Below, one piece after another: positions 51,876 through 61,264 of a stretch of DNA of 64,000 nt. Under the pieces are notes generated by a model. That model ran no database searches. It had not been told where the DNA came from and saw only the letters and a program-made list of their open reading frames with translations. The DNA is from JAZKHE01 sp040385525. GTDB lineage: Bacteria; Bacteroidota; Bacteroidia; UBA4408. The stretch is from contig JAZKHE010000007.1 in assembly GCA_040385525.1 (NCBI GenBank), positions 1 to 64,000 on the forward strand, written 5' to 3'. Within the stretch, counting starts at the first letter, position 1. The number at the start of each line of letters is the position of its first letter. The translations under genes were made by a program, and so were the position numbers.

Positions 51876-52887
51876 AAACTTGATTTAATCGTTTAATAAA
51901 TTTGTCTTTTTCTTGGTTAAATTCTGAAATCAGTTTTTTGGTAATATTTTCAACAGAATTAATTTCATTTACAAATTCAACCGATTTACCTGCACACCAT
52001 AGAGTATTGTAGTCAGCTGGTTTAACAGATTTTTCAAGCTGTTTCATTCCTTTTAATTGAACCAACATTTTAAAATATTTTTTAGTTGTTGAATTATTTG
52101 ACAATAACTTTTCAAACCAATTTTGAGTGTAACCAATTTTTTTTGCGAAAGGTGTATCAATTATATTGCAAGGCGTTCCTGATATTTTTGTTGTCATAAC
52201 AATATCATCCATATCTGCATTTACTACAGCTTGCTTGTAGGCATTATTTACTCCAGCCTCATTACTTGCAATAAACAAAGTTCCAATAGAAACACCTTCT
52301 GCCCCCATACACAAAGCAGAAAGTATTCCTGCTCCAGTTGCAATTCCGCCAGCAGCAACTACAGGAATAGTAGGGAAATGTTTTATTAAACTAGGAATTA
52401 AAATATGTAAAGGATTTGGACCGGCATGCCCTCCTGCACCTTGACCAACAGCTATAAAACCATCGCAACCCAAATCAAAGCATTTTTGTGCATGCTCAAT
52501 ATTTGTAACATCACAAAAAACTTTCGCCCCATAACTATGCGCTTGTTCAATTACTTCTTTTGGGCTACCTAACGAAGTTATATAAAACGGCACTTTATTT
52601 TTCACACAAATTTCTAAATGCTTTTGGTAAAGTGGATTTGTTTTTTGAACTATTAAATTCACACCAAAATTGCCATTAACATTATTTTGAGTCTTAAATA
52701 AATTCAATTCAATTAATACATTTTCTAATTCTCCTTCGTTTCTATAGTTCAATGTAGGAAATGTTGCCATTATACCTGATAACATACCCAATTTAATCAT
52801 TTGAGCATTACTTACTAAAAACATAGGTGCCATAATTATAGCATTTTCAATATTTAGCAAAGAATTTATTTTTGTATGTATAGACAT
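51874..52887 (-). CDS. Nitronate monooxygenase-like flavoprotein
   Basis: A TIM-barrel flavoenzyme of the 2-nitropropane dioxygenase / enoyl reductase II family. With the start at MSIHTKINSLLN it has 337 residues; an upstream Met 15 codons earlier is possible but is not needed. FMN-binding segments are IIMAPMFLVSN, then FIAVGQGAGGHAG, VVAAGGIATGAG and GAEGVSIGTLFIAS. It would oxidise alkyl nitronates or related substrates using oxygen. The C-terminus is helical. It is a single gene facing the protease gene. Specificity among the family is uncertain. Confidence 0.88.
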   Translation of the reverse strand: MSIHTKINSLLNIENAIIMAPMFLVSNAQMIKLGMLSGIMATFPTLNYRNEGELENVLIELNLFKTQNNVNGNFGVNLIVQKTNPLYQKHLEICVKNKVPFYITSLGSPKEVIEQAHSYGAKVFCDVTNIEHAQKCFDLGCDGFIAVGQGAGGHAGPNPLHILIPSLIKHFPTIPVVAAGGIATGAGILSALCMGAEGVSIGTLFIASNEAGVNNAYKQAVVNADMDDIVMTTKISGTPCNIIDTPFAKKIGYTQNWFEKLLSNNSTTKKYFKMLVQLKGMKQLEKSVKPADYNTLWCAGKSVEFVNEINSVENITKKLISEFNQEKDKFIKRLNQV

Positions 52888-53016
52888 TTTCTTAGGATTT
52901 TGTCGAATGTTTGAGTTATTAAAATTAAACAAATAAACTTATTTGTCTAAATAAATGCTTTGTAATCTTATTTTAAAGCCAATTTTCCGTATATTAGTCA
53001 AGGTCAAATAATTATT

Positions 53017-54129
53017 ATGAATTTAAAGGGTCAAATAAAATTTGTTAGTAAAGACAAAACATTGTTTTTTGCAACATTAAAAAAGCGCGTTGATAATTAT
53101 TTTATTGAAAATAATTTATCAAAAAATGCCAATGCAGAAATGGTAATTAAAACTATCGCCTTATTGTCGATGTACTTAATTCCATTTTTATATTTAGTAT
53201 TATTTAATCCAACATTCGGAATAAGTTTACTGCTTTGGTCTATTATGGGTTTTGGTATTGCTGGTATAGGAATGAGTGTTATGCACGATGCCAATCATGG
53301 AGCTTATTCAAAAAGTAAAACTGTAAATTTATTAATGGGTCATACTATTAATTTAGCTGGTGGTGCCGTTTTTAACTGGAAACTACAACACAATATTTTG
53401 CACCACACCTATACAAACATTGTACACATGGACGATGATATAGATGATAAACTTGTAATGCGTTTTTCTCCACATACGAATGTTAAATGGTATCATAAAT
53501 TTCAGGTAGTTTATGCCTTTTTATTTTACGGAATTTTAACTTTATACTGGGCATTGTTAAAAGATTTAGTTCAATTTATTAAATACACTCAAAATGGTGT
53601 AAACCCTAACTCTACAAAGCAAAACGTTATTATATTTTTACAAATTACAATTACAAAATTATTTTATTTGGGTGTGTTTTTAATTTTACCAATGTATATA
53701 ACAGATTTTACTGTAGGACAAATTGTATTAGGCTTTATATTACAACATTTTATTGCTGGTGTTGTGTTAACGGTAATATTTCAACTAGCGCATACTGTAG
53801 AAAACACAACACATCCATTACCTAATGAAAAAGGGTCAATAGAGAATGAATGGGCTATCCATCAGTTAGAAACTACTGTAGATTTTTCTAGAGATAGTAA
53901 ATTTTTAACTTGGTATTTAGGTGGACTAAACTTTCAAGTTGAGCATCATTTATTTCCAAAAATTTGCCATGTACATTATCCAGAAGTAGCAAAAATTGTA
54001 GAAAGCACTTGTAAAGAATTTGGTGTTACGTATCTAGTTAACGAAACTTTTGGCGACGCATTTTCATCTCACGTAAGAACTTTGCAACGCTTTGGTAAAT
54101 TGCCAGATATTAATGAAGCGCTAGCATAA
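53017..54129 (+). CDS. Acyl-lipid/acyl-CoA fatty acid desaturase
   Basis: A 370-residue membrane-bound di-iron desaturase. The three His boxes are HDANHG (90-95), HNILHH (125-130) and QVEHH (307-311), the last with the Gln typical of front-end desaturases of the linoleoyl-CoA desaturase-like group. Four hydrophobic helices flank them, as expected. It inserts a double bond into a membrane fatty acid, probably for fluidity control. No cytochrome b5 domain is fused. A pseudouridine synthase gene follows 6 bases downstream, likely co-transcribed. Confidence 0.93.
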   Translation: MNLKGQIKFVSKDKTLFFATLKKRVDNYFIENNLSKNANAEMVIKTIALLSMYLIPFLYLVLFNPTFGISLLLWSIMGFGIAGIGMSVMHDANHGAYSKSKTVNLLMGHTINLAGGAVFNWKLQHNILHHTYTNIVHMDDDIDDKLVMRFSPHTNVKWYHKFQVVYAFLFYGILTLYWALLKDLVQFIKYTQNGVNPNSTKQNVIIFLQITITKLFYLGVFLILPMYITDFTVGQIVLGFILQHFIAGVVLTVIFQLAHTVENTTHPLPNEKGSIENEWAIHQLETTVDFSRDSKFLTWYLGGLNFQVEHHLFPKICHVHYPEVAKIVESTCKEFGVTYLVNETFGDAFSSHVRTLQRFGKLPDINEALA

Positions 54130-54135
54130 TTTTTT

Positions 54136-54822
54136 GTGCACTCAGTTAGCAATAGAATCCTTTATGAGGATAATCATTTAATTATCGTAAATAAACTTGC
54201 AGGAGAGATTGTGCAAGGCGATAAAACAGGTGATGAGCCTTTAAGCGAGACAATTAAAAAATACATAAAAGAAAAGTACAACAAACCTGGTGAAGTGTTT
54301 ATGGGTGTTGTGCATCGACTTGATAGACCAACATCAGGCTTAGTTATTTTTGCAAAAACAAGCAAAGCACTTAGCCGGATGAATGAAATTTTTAGAGACA
54401 GAGAAGTAAAAAAAATATACTGGGCAATTTGTAAAAGCACTCCCAAAAAAACAAGTGATAGACTGATAAATTACCTCGTTAAAAACGAAAAAACAAATAC
54501 ATCACGCGCAGTTGAAGCAAGCAACAAATCGGCGCTAAAAGCTGAATTAGAGTATACGTTATTAAAAAAATCAGATAATTATTCGTTACTCGAAGTAGAA
54601 CTTTTTACAGGACGACATCATCAAATACGTGTTCAGCTTTCTACTATTGGTTGCCCAATAAAAGGCGATTTAAAATATGGCTCAGACCGAAGCAATAGCG
54701 ATGGTTCTATTAGTTTACATGCACGGAAAATAATTTTTACTCACCCCGTAAAAAAAGAAAAAATAGAATTAATTGCGCCCGTTCCAAACGATTCGCTTTG
54801 GCAATATTTTGAAAAAGAATAG
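54136..54822 (+). CDS. RluA-family pseudouridine synthase
   Basis: A 228-residue RNA pseudouridine synthase of the RluA family. The catalytic motif HRLDRPTSGL places the nucleophilic Asp at 63. A late family block TGRHHQIRVQLSTIGCPIKGD positions substrate. It lacks an S4 domain and is short, like RluC/D-type stand-alone cores. The start is GTG. The target rRNA or tRNA position is not predictable. The preceding desaturase gene ends 6 bases upstream. Confidence 0.92.
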   Translation: MHSVSNRILYEDNHLIIVNKLAGEIVQGDKTGDEPLSETIKKYIKEKYNKPGEVFMGVVHRLDRPTSGLVIFAKTSKALSRMNEIFRDREVKKIYWAICKSTPKKTSDRLINYLVKNEKTNTSRAVEASNKSALKAELEYTLLKKSDNYSLLEVELFTGRHHQIRVQLSTIGCPIKGDLKYGSDRSNSDGSISLHARKIIFTHPVKKEKIELIAPVPNDSLWQYFEKE

Positions 54823-54832
54823 TTAGTTTTAA

Positions 54833-55870
54833 TTAACTCTCTTCGTTGTAATAAATCTTATAAAATTTTCTTCCATTTTCATCAGTTCCTTTTTCAATAA
54901 GGTCTTTATCGCCATGTATGTAAACATGGAAGTTTTTATCCAACTTTAAAACACTTTTAAAAATGCGTGCTTGCTTTTTTACTGCTGGCACAGAGATTTG
55001 AAAATCATCGTCTAAACTAATATCATACTCTTGGGTATAATCGTTTTTAAATCGTTTAAACGACTCTATAACTTCTGGATTATTAAATACTTCCTTTGTA
55101 AATTCTCTTTCATTAAAATTTTCGCTTACTTTAAAATAACCAACCGATTTATTAAGCATATCAATAGAATCGGTTTTACTAACCTCAAACTCTTCGTTTA
55201 ATTGCTTACTAACAAAATCTTTTGTAATTTTTAAATAGTTATTCGTAAAATGAAACTCATCTGCACAAGGCGTTAGCGACAAGAAATTGTTTTTCCAATA
55301 TTGCGCTTCCTCTCCTTTTCCATTGTTATCATAAACTAAAACTTTGTATCCCTTTTTTTCTTCAGTATTAAAAATAATACATCCTTTATCAAGTTTTGTA
55401 AGCGCAACACCATTATCGTGCTCAATTTCTAAATGCTGATTAGAAGCTAAAAATTTTAAAAAAACATCTTTTGTTTCTGTTTTAAAAACACCAATGGCAT
55501 CACAAGTTTTATTTTCAATTCTACAATTATTAAAATAAACTACATGCAACTCTCCGATTTTTATTTTTGGGTGTGTAGCTTGTTCATAAAGGTGTTTAGC
55601 TATGTTTTTTGAGTATTCGATAAAATCATCATTATCAGAAAATATCTTTTTAGTAATGTTATAAACTGTATTTAAATTAATATCTACTTTATTATTAAAA
55701 GCATGATATTCTTCAATTTTAAATGGATTTAAAAAATAATTTAAAACATGTTCTTTAGTGTCATCTCCAATATGAGAAAGTTCTTCGGTAAGCTTTAAAC
55801 CATCTTCGTTAAGTTTGTTGCCAACAATGTGTGTAGCTATTTTTTTAATGCTTGCGTTTGTAAAATCCAT
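54833..55870 (-). CDS. Nucleoid-associated protein (NdpA/YejK family)
   Basis: A 345-residue protein of the 37-kDa nucleoid-associated family. The sequence opens with a helical block, KKIATHIVGNKLNEDGLKLTEE. A central segment HVVYFNNCRIENKTCDAIGVFKTE is typical, and the rest is charged and mixed alpha/beta with a C-terminal YIHGDKDLIEKGTDENGRKFY. Binding to nucleoid DNA is known for E. coli YejK; its role in Bacteroidota is unclear. It is single, downstream of the TonB receptor but behind a terminator. Confidence 0.85.
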   Translation of the reverse strand: MDFTNASIKKIATHIVGNKLNEDGLKLTEELSHIGDDTKEHVLNYFLNPFKIEEYHAFNNKVDINLNTVYNITKKIFSDNDDFIEYSKNIAKHLYEQATHPKIKIGELHVVYFNNCRIENKTCDAIGVFKTETKDVFLKFLASNQHLEIEHDNGVALTKLDKGCIIFNTEEKKGYKVLVYDNNGKGEEAQYWKNNFLSLTPCADEFHFTNNYLKITKDFVSKQLNEEFEVSKTDSIDMLNKSVGYFKVSENFNEREFTKEVFNNPEVIESFKRFKNDYTQEYDISLDDDFQISVPAVKKQARIFKSVLKLDKNFHVYIHGDKDLIEKGTDENGRKFYKIYYNEES

Positions 55871-55890
55871 TTTGATGTTTTTTTTAAAAA

Positions 55891-55926
55891 TAAAAATCCC
55901 TCACAAAATATGTAAGGGATTTTTAC
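55891..55926 (-). terminator. Terminator after the TonB-dependent receptor
   Basis: AAAAATCCCT near the left end pairs with AGGGATTTTT on the right around a loop of about 14 bases. It lies between the receptor stop and the NdpA start, both on the minus strand. Confidence 0.78.
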
Positions 55927-55941
55927 TAATTTATTTTAAAA

Positions 55942-58269
55942 TTAAAAATTTAAACTCGCACCAATAGTAGGCATTAAAGGCAATTGATAAACAGTTTCTC
56001 CTTTTACTCTATCTACATAAAACACGTTTTTACGGTTGTATGCATTTGTAGCTCCGGCATTTAATTCTAATGTTGAATTTTCTGATAACTCAAATTTCTT
56101 TTTAACTGTAACATCTAAACGGTGGTAGTAAGGCAATCTTCCTGTATTTAAATCGCCATAAATAATACCTAACTGTCCGTTGCTTGTTGTTAAGTCGGTA
56201 TTAATTCCACTAGCAAAATCCATATTTTGGTAAAAACCTTGGTTTTGAGTAAACGCAAAGCCCGAACCTAAATTCCAACGTACATTAAAATCCCAATCTA
56301 ATGCTTTACCAAATGTGTAGGCACCAGTTAAATTTACGTTATGACGACGATCGAAAAGCGGGAAATACTCTTGAACTCCATCCCAACGTTTAACATAAGA
56401 TAGCGAGTAAACAGCCCATAAATAAATACGTTTATAATCGTATTTTAAGGAGAAATCTAAACCACGAGCATAACCCGATTCTATAATAAAATCTTTACGT
56501 TCTGTTTCTGGACGGAATTTATTAGCAGCATTATCGTCAAACTTTTTGTTACGATTAATATTAGTTAATTGTCCGAATTTTTTGTTGTAAGCTTCTACAT
56601 TTAAAGTTAAATCGCGAAGAAAATCTAACTCAAATCCACCAATTAAATGCGTAGATTTTTGCAAACGACTAGTAACTTGATTTGTATTTGCATCTTGATC
56701 GGTGAAATACTCTTGTACATTATCTGGACCACTAATAAATCCGTAAAATAAATTTACAACATCTCTATCAGAATTTGCGCTAATTAAGTTTTGAGAATAC
56801 AAACCTGCAGCTCCTTTTAAACGGAAATTTTTAACTACGTTATATTTAAAACCAATACGTGGCTCTGGCGAAATTTCGCTTAATGATGCATAATAATGGA
56901 ATCTAATACTTGGATCCAAAATAAGTTTATCGCCAATATTAGCCTTGTAACGCATAAAACCAGCAACCTCAGTATTGTTATCTGCCTGTGAAATTTTACG
57001 ATTATACGCATTATAAAAATCGAAAGTGGTTTTTGAACCCAATAATTCAATACCATAAACAAGCTCGTTTTTACCTGTAAAATAGGTAAAGTTTAATCCC
57101 ATATTAAAACCATCAATTGTACTTGAACGAGGTAAATTATTACTTTCAGCTAAAGATATACCGTATTTAGAATAGGCAAAATTACCTCTAATTAATATTT
57201 GAGATGAACTTGGAATTACAACAAAATTAGCTCCACCACCACCTGAAGTCCATTTTAAATTAGAAATTGCTTGGTATTTTACGCTATCCATAAAATTAAA
57301 ACCAAACACATTTAATTTACTACCATTGTTTCCGTTAAAAGAAACTTTTCCATACAAATCTAAAAAGTCGAAAGGCAAACCATCTGGATTTATATAACCA
57401 TATAACGCTTTAGACGATTGTGAAAGATAAGAGTTTTTAGCAGACAACAAGAATGAAGTTGTGCTTCCGCCTTCTTCTTTTGCTTTGCTTAATGGACCTT
57501 CTAACAATGTTTTAGCACCAAACGGACTAATCGCCACTTTACCAGAAATACGTTTTTTATTTCCATCACGAGTTGTAATATCCATTATAGATGATATTCT
57601 ACCACCGTATTCTGCATTAAATCCACCTGTATAAACATCTGCATTACGAATTACATCTGCATCAAAAACAGAAAATAAACCTATAGAGTGAAACGGATTA
57701 TAAATAATCATACCATCCATTAAAACTTTATTTTGAACTGGAGACCCACCTCTTATATACAACTGACCACCTTGATCACCCGTAAAAATTACACCTGGCA
57801 AAACTTGTAAATATTGCGCTAAATCGGGTTCGCCACCAACGGTAGGAATTTGCTTAATTTCTTTTGGAGTTATTTTATTTACTGATGTTCTAACTTCTGT
57901 TGTAGCTTCTTGCTTATCGGCAGAAATACTAACTTCTTTAAGTTTTACTGAACCTTTTTCTGCAAATAATTTCAACGATTTTATTTCGCCATCTTTTACA
58001 GAAACAGATTGAGAAATTGTATCAAAACCCAAGGCTATAACTTTTAAATTATAAGTTCCTGCTGGTAATTTTGTGATAGAAAAATAACCATTTACATCGG
58101 TTTGAACCCCATATTTTGTTCCTGCTAAAATTACAGAAGTAAATATTGAAGGTTCACCTGTTGCTTTTTCGTAAACAAAACCTCTAATGTTTGCGTTTTG
58201 CGCAAAAAGAGCTGTGCTTAAAAGCATTAAAGCGAAAAACAGTTGTGTTTTTTTGAATAATAGTCTCAC
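55942..58269 (-). CDS. TonB-dependent receptor with CarboxypepD_reg domain
   Basis: A 775-residue outer-membrane receptor. A signal peptide (1-23, ending LFAQ) is followed by a carboxypeptidase regulatory-like domain (about 27-110: IRGFVYEKATGEPSIF, LPAGTYNLKVIALGFDT). The plug domain (about 125-235) carries PDLAQYLQVLPGVIFTGDQGG and QLYIRGGSPVQNKVLMDG. The 22-strand barrel then runs to a terminal aromatic residue (PTIGASLNF). No SusD partner is adjacent, so it is not a classic polysaccharide locus. The substrate is unknown; siderophore, peptide or other ligand is possible. Confidence 0.93.
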   Translation of the reverse strand: MRLLFKKTQLFFALMLLSTALFAQNANIRGFVYEKATGEPSIFTSVILAGTKYGVQTDVNGYFSITKLPAGTYNLKVIALGFDTISQSVSVKDGEIKSLKLFAEKGSVKLKEVSISADKQEATTEVRTSVNKITPKEIKQIPTVGGEPDLAQYLQVLPGVIFTGDQGGQLYIRGGSPVQNKVLMDGMIIYNPFHSIGLFSVFDADVIRNADVYTGGFNAEYGGRISSIMDITTRDGNKKRISGKVAISPFGAKTLLEGPLSKAKEEGGSTTSFLLSAKNSYLSQSSKALYGYINPDGLPFDFLDLYGKVSFNGNNGSKLNVFGFNFMDSVKYQAISNLKWTSGGGGANFVVIPSSSQILIRGNFAYSKYGISLAESNNLPRSSTIDGFNMGLNFTYFTGKNELVYGIELLGSKTTFDFYNAYNRKISQADNNTEVAGFMRYKANIGDKLILDPSIRFHYYASLSEISPEPRIGFKYNVVKNFRLKGAAGLYSQNLISANSDRDVVNLFYGFISGPDNVQEYFTDQDANTNQVTSRLQKSTHLIGGFELDFLRDLTLNVEAYNKKFGQLTNINRNKKFDDNAANKFRPETERKDFIIESGYARGLDFSLKYDYKRIYLWAVYSLSYVKRWDGVQEYFPLFDRRHNVNLTGAYTFGKALDWDFNVRWNLGSGFAFTQNQGFYQNMDFASGINTDLTTSNGQLGIIYGDLNTGRLPYYHRLDVTVKKKFELSENSTLELNAGATNAYNRKNVFYVDRVKGETVYQLPLMPTIGASLNF

Positions 58270-58298
58270 TTGAAGTACAATTTTTAAAATGAAGTGTA

Positions 58299-58306
58299 CA
58301 AAAGTA
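58299..58306 (-). promoter_or_regulatory. Bacteroidota -7 box for the TonB receptor gene
   Basis: TACTTTTG on the minus strand (CAAAAGTA on the plus strand), 29 bases before the receptor ATG. No strong -33 element is seen. Confidence 0.45.
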
Positions 58307-58430
58307 TAACTTTAAACGAGCTAAAAAAGAAAAAAATTCTTTGTGTTCGACTTTGAACGATATTTTAACAAAGTGAACTGCTAAAATACAAAACAAAAGT
58401 GCTTAAAACAGGCATAAAACCTTCTTTTTG

Positions 58431-58841
58431 TTAAGAAACGAGTCCTAATTCTAAAACTCTATCAAATTGCTCTTTTGTAACAGGAGAAACAGATAAACGT
58501 GATTGTTTAACCAAGGCCATACCCGATAAAATTTTATCTTGTTTAATTTGAGTTAAATCAATAGGATTTTTAAGCTTTTTAAAAGGTTTTAAATCTACAA
58601 CAAGCCAATTTTTATCTTCGGTTGTTGGATCTTGATAATGCTCTTTTGCAACTATTGCTATTCCTACAATATTTAAACCATCATTACTATGATAAAAAAG
58701 CACATAATCGCCTTTTTGCATAGCTCTTAAATTGTTTCGCGCTTGGTAATTTCTTACACCATCCCAAAAGGTTTTTTTGTCTTTTTCAAACTGTTCCCAA
58801 GAATATTTAAATGGTTCTGATTTAACTAGCCAATAATTCAT
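58431..58841 (-). CDS. EVE domain protein
   Basis: A 136-residue single-domain EVE protein, a PUA-like fold that binds modified bases in DNA or RNA. Recognisable are MNYWLVKSEPFKYSWEQF, FWDGVRNYQARNNLR with the aromatic cage residues, KGDYVLFYHSN and the C-terminal SRLSVSPVTKEQFDRVLELG. It follows HolA by 5 bases and ends the AMP nucleosidase-HolA-EVE run on the minus strand, typical of Bacteroidota backbone. Its substrate base modification is unknown. Confidence 0.92.
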   Translation of the reverse strand: MNYWLVKSEPFKYSWEQFEKDKKTFWDGVRNYQARNNLRAMQKGDYVLFYHSNDGLNIVGIAIVAKEHYQDPTTEDKNWLVVDLKPFKKLKNPIDLTQIKQDKILSGMALVKQSRLSVSPVTKEQFDRVLELGLVS

Positions 58842-58846
58842 AAATT

Positions 58847-59911
58847 TTAATGTAAAATTTTAAAAAAAAGTTCCTTCATTAATTCGCCATTAGGCATGGT
58901 ATTAGAACCAATCCCTTTCGATTTTTTATCGTACTCACGCAAGTATCCTATTATCTTAACTAACTTTCCGGGGCTATACTGTCGTGCTGCTGCTTCGTAA
59001 TCTTTGGCTATAAATGGTGGCACACCAATTTTAGATGCAATGGCGTATTGCGAACGATCGGTTAAAGTATGTATTCCAATCAATTTTATAAAAAAAGAAT
59101 ACAATGTTCCCATTAATAGCGGTACCGGATTATCTTTTGGATTTGCAGCAAAATAATTAATGATTTTATTTACTTTTAAAACATCTTTTATCATTATTGC
59201 ATTTGTAAGTTCAAACATGTTGTACTCCTTACTAACACTTATATTTTGAATTACATCGGCAACCGTAATTTGAGTTTTATCTTTTATGTTTAAAAGTAAT
59301 TTATCAACCTCATTTTCGATTTTTGCTAAATCGTTTCCTAAATTTTCTGAAATAAAGTAAGGTACTTTTTGCTCAAAGTTTAGCTTACGCTCTTTTAAAT
59401 AGGCTTCAACCCACTCCTGAACTTTGTAATCTTTTAGTTTTTCTGAATTAAAATAAACAGCATGTGTACTTAATGTTTTTGCTAAAGCTCTGCGTTTATC
59501 TAAACCACCATATTTGTAGCATATAACTAAAACGGTAGAATTCGTAGGGTTTTTAACGTATTCTTCAAATAAATTTATTTCATCTTTTTTGCCTGCAGCG
59601 TTTTTTGTTTCAACAGTTTTTTCAAAGTTTAGTTCTTGAGCTTCGCGTAAAATTACAACTTGCTTGTCCGCCATCATCGGATAACGCTTGCATTCGTTTA
59701 TCAGCGTTAAAACATCAGTATCTTTGCCATAAAGAATTGTTTGATTAAATTCTTTTTCCATTTCATCGAGCACATTTTTCTCAATAAAATCAGCAATTTT
59801 ATCAATATAATAAGGTTCTTCGCCCTCTAAAAAATAAATTGGGCGATAGATTTTTTGTTTTAACTCAGAAAAAATTAAATCGGAGGTATATTTTACTGCT
59901 TTTTGAGCCAT
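58847..59911 (-). CDS. holA: DNA polymerase III subunit delta
   Basis: A 354-residue clamp-loader subunit. The N-terminal AAA+-like fold opens with IYRPIYFLEGEEPYYIDKIADFIE. It has the delta-specific VLVICYKYGGLDKRRALAKTL and the helical lid and collar region (NEVDKLLLNIKDKTQITVAD, then FFIKLIGIHTLTDRS). Delta opens the beta sliding clamp. It lies between AMP nucleosidase (8 bases upstream) and EVE (5 bases downstream) in an apparent operon. Divergent from the solitary HsdR-N gene at 60736, a layout I recall from other Bacteroidota. Confidence 0.9.
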   Translation of the reverse strand: MAQKAVKYTSDLIFSELKQKIYRPIYFLEGEEPYYIDKIADFIEKNVLDEMEKEFNQTILYGKDTDVLTLINECKRYPMMADKQVVILREAQELNFEKTVETKNAAGKKDEINLFEEYVKNPTNSTVLVICYKYGGLDKRRALAKTLSTHAVYFNSEKLKDYKVQEWVEAYLKERKLNFEQKVPYFISENLGNDLAKIENEVDKLLLNIKDKTQITVADVIQNISVSKEYNMFELTNAIMIKDVLKVNKIINYFAANPKDNPVPLLMGTLYSFFIKLIGIHTLTDRSQYAIASKIGVPPFIAKDYEAAARQYSPGKLVKIIGYLREYDKKSKGIGSNTMPNGELMKELFFKILH

Positions 59912-59919
59912 CTACGAAT

Positions 59920-60693
59920 TTAATCGAAACGCAAGTGCTTAACAGAATTACCTCTATTTTTCAACTCGTTTAACGAATCAATTCCTATTAGTAAATGCGA
60001 CTCAACAAAGTTAGTAGTAACTTTTACATCGCTTTCGGCAGTTTTTACACCTGTAGAAACCATTGGCTGATCACTAACTAAAAGCAATGCACCTGTTGGT
60101 ATTTCGTTATAAAAACCAGTTGAGAAAATCGTTGCTGTTTCCATATCAATAGCCATGCAACGAATTTTTCTTAGGTATTCTTTAAATTCATCGTCATGCT
60201 CCCAAACACGTCTGTTTGTTGTATAAACAGTACCTGTCCAATAATCACGGTTATGTTCTCTAATAGTTGTAGAAACAGCTCTTTGTAAGTTAAATGCTGG
60301 TAATGCAGGCACTTCGCTAGGGAAATAATCGTTTGATGTTCCTTCGCCTCTAATTGCAGCAATTGGCAAAATTAAATCACCTAATTCATTTTTCTTTTTT
60401 AAGCCACCGCATTTACCTAAAAACAAAGCTGCTTTAGGATTAATTGCGCTTAATAAATCCATAATAATTGCAGCGTTTGGACTACCCATACCAAAATTAA
60501 TAATGGTAATATTATCATGGGTTGCACTAAGCATTGGCTTATCTTCACCACAAACTTTCGCATTAAATTTTGCAGCAAACATGCGCACATAATTACTAAA
60601 ATTGGTAAGCAATATATATTGCCCAAATTCTTTTAATTCTACACCTGTGTATCGTGGTAACCAGTTGTCTACAATGTCTTTTTTACTTTTCAT
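59920..60693 (-). CDS. AMP nucleosidase / nucleoside phosphorylase family
   Basis: A 257-residue member of the nucleoside phosphorylase superfamily in the short AMP-nucleosidase form. Marks are IINFGMGSPNAAIIMDLLSA, LFLGKCGGLKKKNELGDL, and the catalytic region AIDMETATIFSTGFYN, whose Met-Glu pair contacts ribose. It would hydrolyse AMP to adenine and ribose 5-phosphate. It is the first gene of the minus-strand run that includes holA and EVE. Specificity is by family, not proven. Confidence 0.88.
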   Translation of the reverse strand: MKSKKDIVDNWLPRYTGVELKEFGQYILLTNFSNYVRMFAAKFNAKVCGEDKPMLSATHDNITIINFGMGSPNAAIIMDLLSAINPKAALFLGKCGGLKKKNELGDLILPIAAIRGEGTSNDYFPSEVPALPAFNLQRAVSTTIREHNRDYWTGTVYTTNRRVWEHDDEFKEYLRKIRCMAIDMETATIFSTGFYNEIPTGALLLVSDQPMVSTGVKTAESDVKVTTNFVESHLLIGIDSLNELKNRGNSVKHLRFD

Positions 60694-60720
60694 ATAAATG
60701 TATTTTAATTTTTATTCTCT

Positions 60721-60728
60721 TATTTTTG
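60721..60728 (+). promoter_or_regulatory. Bacteroidota -7 box for the HsdR-N gene
   Basis: TATTTTTG, 7 bases before the ATG at 60736, so the leader would be only a few bases. No clear TTG at -33. Confidence 0.4.
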
Positions 60729-60735
60729 TGGTAAG

Positions 60736-61197
60736 ATGTTAAATAACCTACCAAAACTTAATTTGCCGTTTTATACTTTTAAAACTAAAACAGTAAAACA
60801 AAGTACGCAAATTTTTGACACAATACGAAAAAAATTTATTGAACTAACTCCTGAAGAGTGGGTAAGACAACATTTTATTAATTTTTTGATAACCGAAAAA
60901 AAATATCCAGCCTCTTTATTTCTTGTAGAAAAAGGAATAAAAGTTAAAACAATGAACAAACGCACTGATATTATTGTTTACTCAGCAAAGAGTGCTTCGC
61001 CTTATTTATTGGTTGAATGCAAGGCACCAACAATTAAAATTACACAAGATGCTTTTATGCAAGCTGCCAATTATAATTTAACGCAAAAAGTTACTTTTTT
61101 AATTGTTACAAATGGTCTAAATCATTTTTGTTGTAAAATGAATTACATTGATAACTCGTTTGAATTTTTGCAAGAAATACCAGAATACTCGGGTTAA
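60736..61197 (+). CDS. Stand-alone HsdR N-terminal-like (PD-(D/E)xK) protein
   Basis: A 153-residue protein equivalent to the N-terminal nuclease domain of type I restriction HsdR, with no helicase attached. The catalytic pattern is KRTDIIVYSA (Asp) followed by PYLLVECKAPTIKI (Glu-x-Lys), then the helix AFMQAANYNLTQKVTFLIVTNG. No HsdM/HsdS genes are near, so it is not a restriction system in this window. It faces the AMP nucleosidase-holA operon divergently. It may act in DNA repair or replication, but this is only an inference. Confidence 0.88.
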   Translation: MLNNLPKLNLPFYTFKTKTVKQSTQIFDTIRKKFIELTPEEWVRQHFINFLITEKKYPASLFLVEKGIKVKTMNKRTDIIVYSAKSASPYLLVECKAPTIKITQDAFMQAANYNLTQKVTFLIVTNGLNHFCCKMNYIDNSFEFLQEIPEYSG

Positions 61198-61264
61198 TTT
61201 ATACTTTCATTTTTTTTATTTAAACCGATATTTTACTATCTTTAATAAAAATTGACTCCTCAAA

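Noticed and set aside
60736..61197. Type I restriction-modification locus
   Set aside because: Only the HsdR N-terminal domain is present; no HsdM, HsdS or helicase part.
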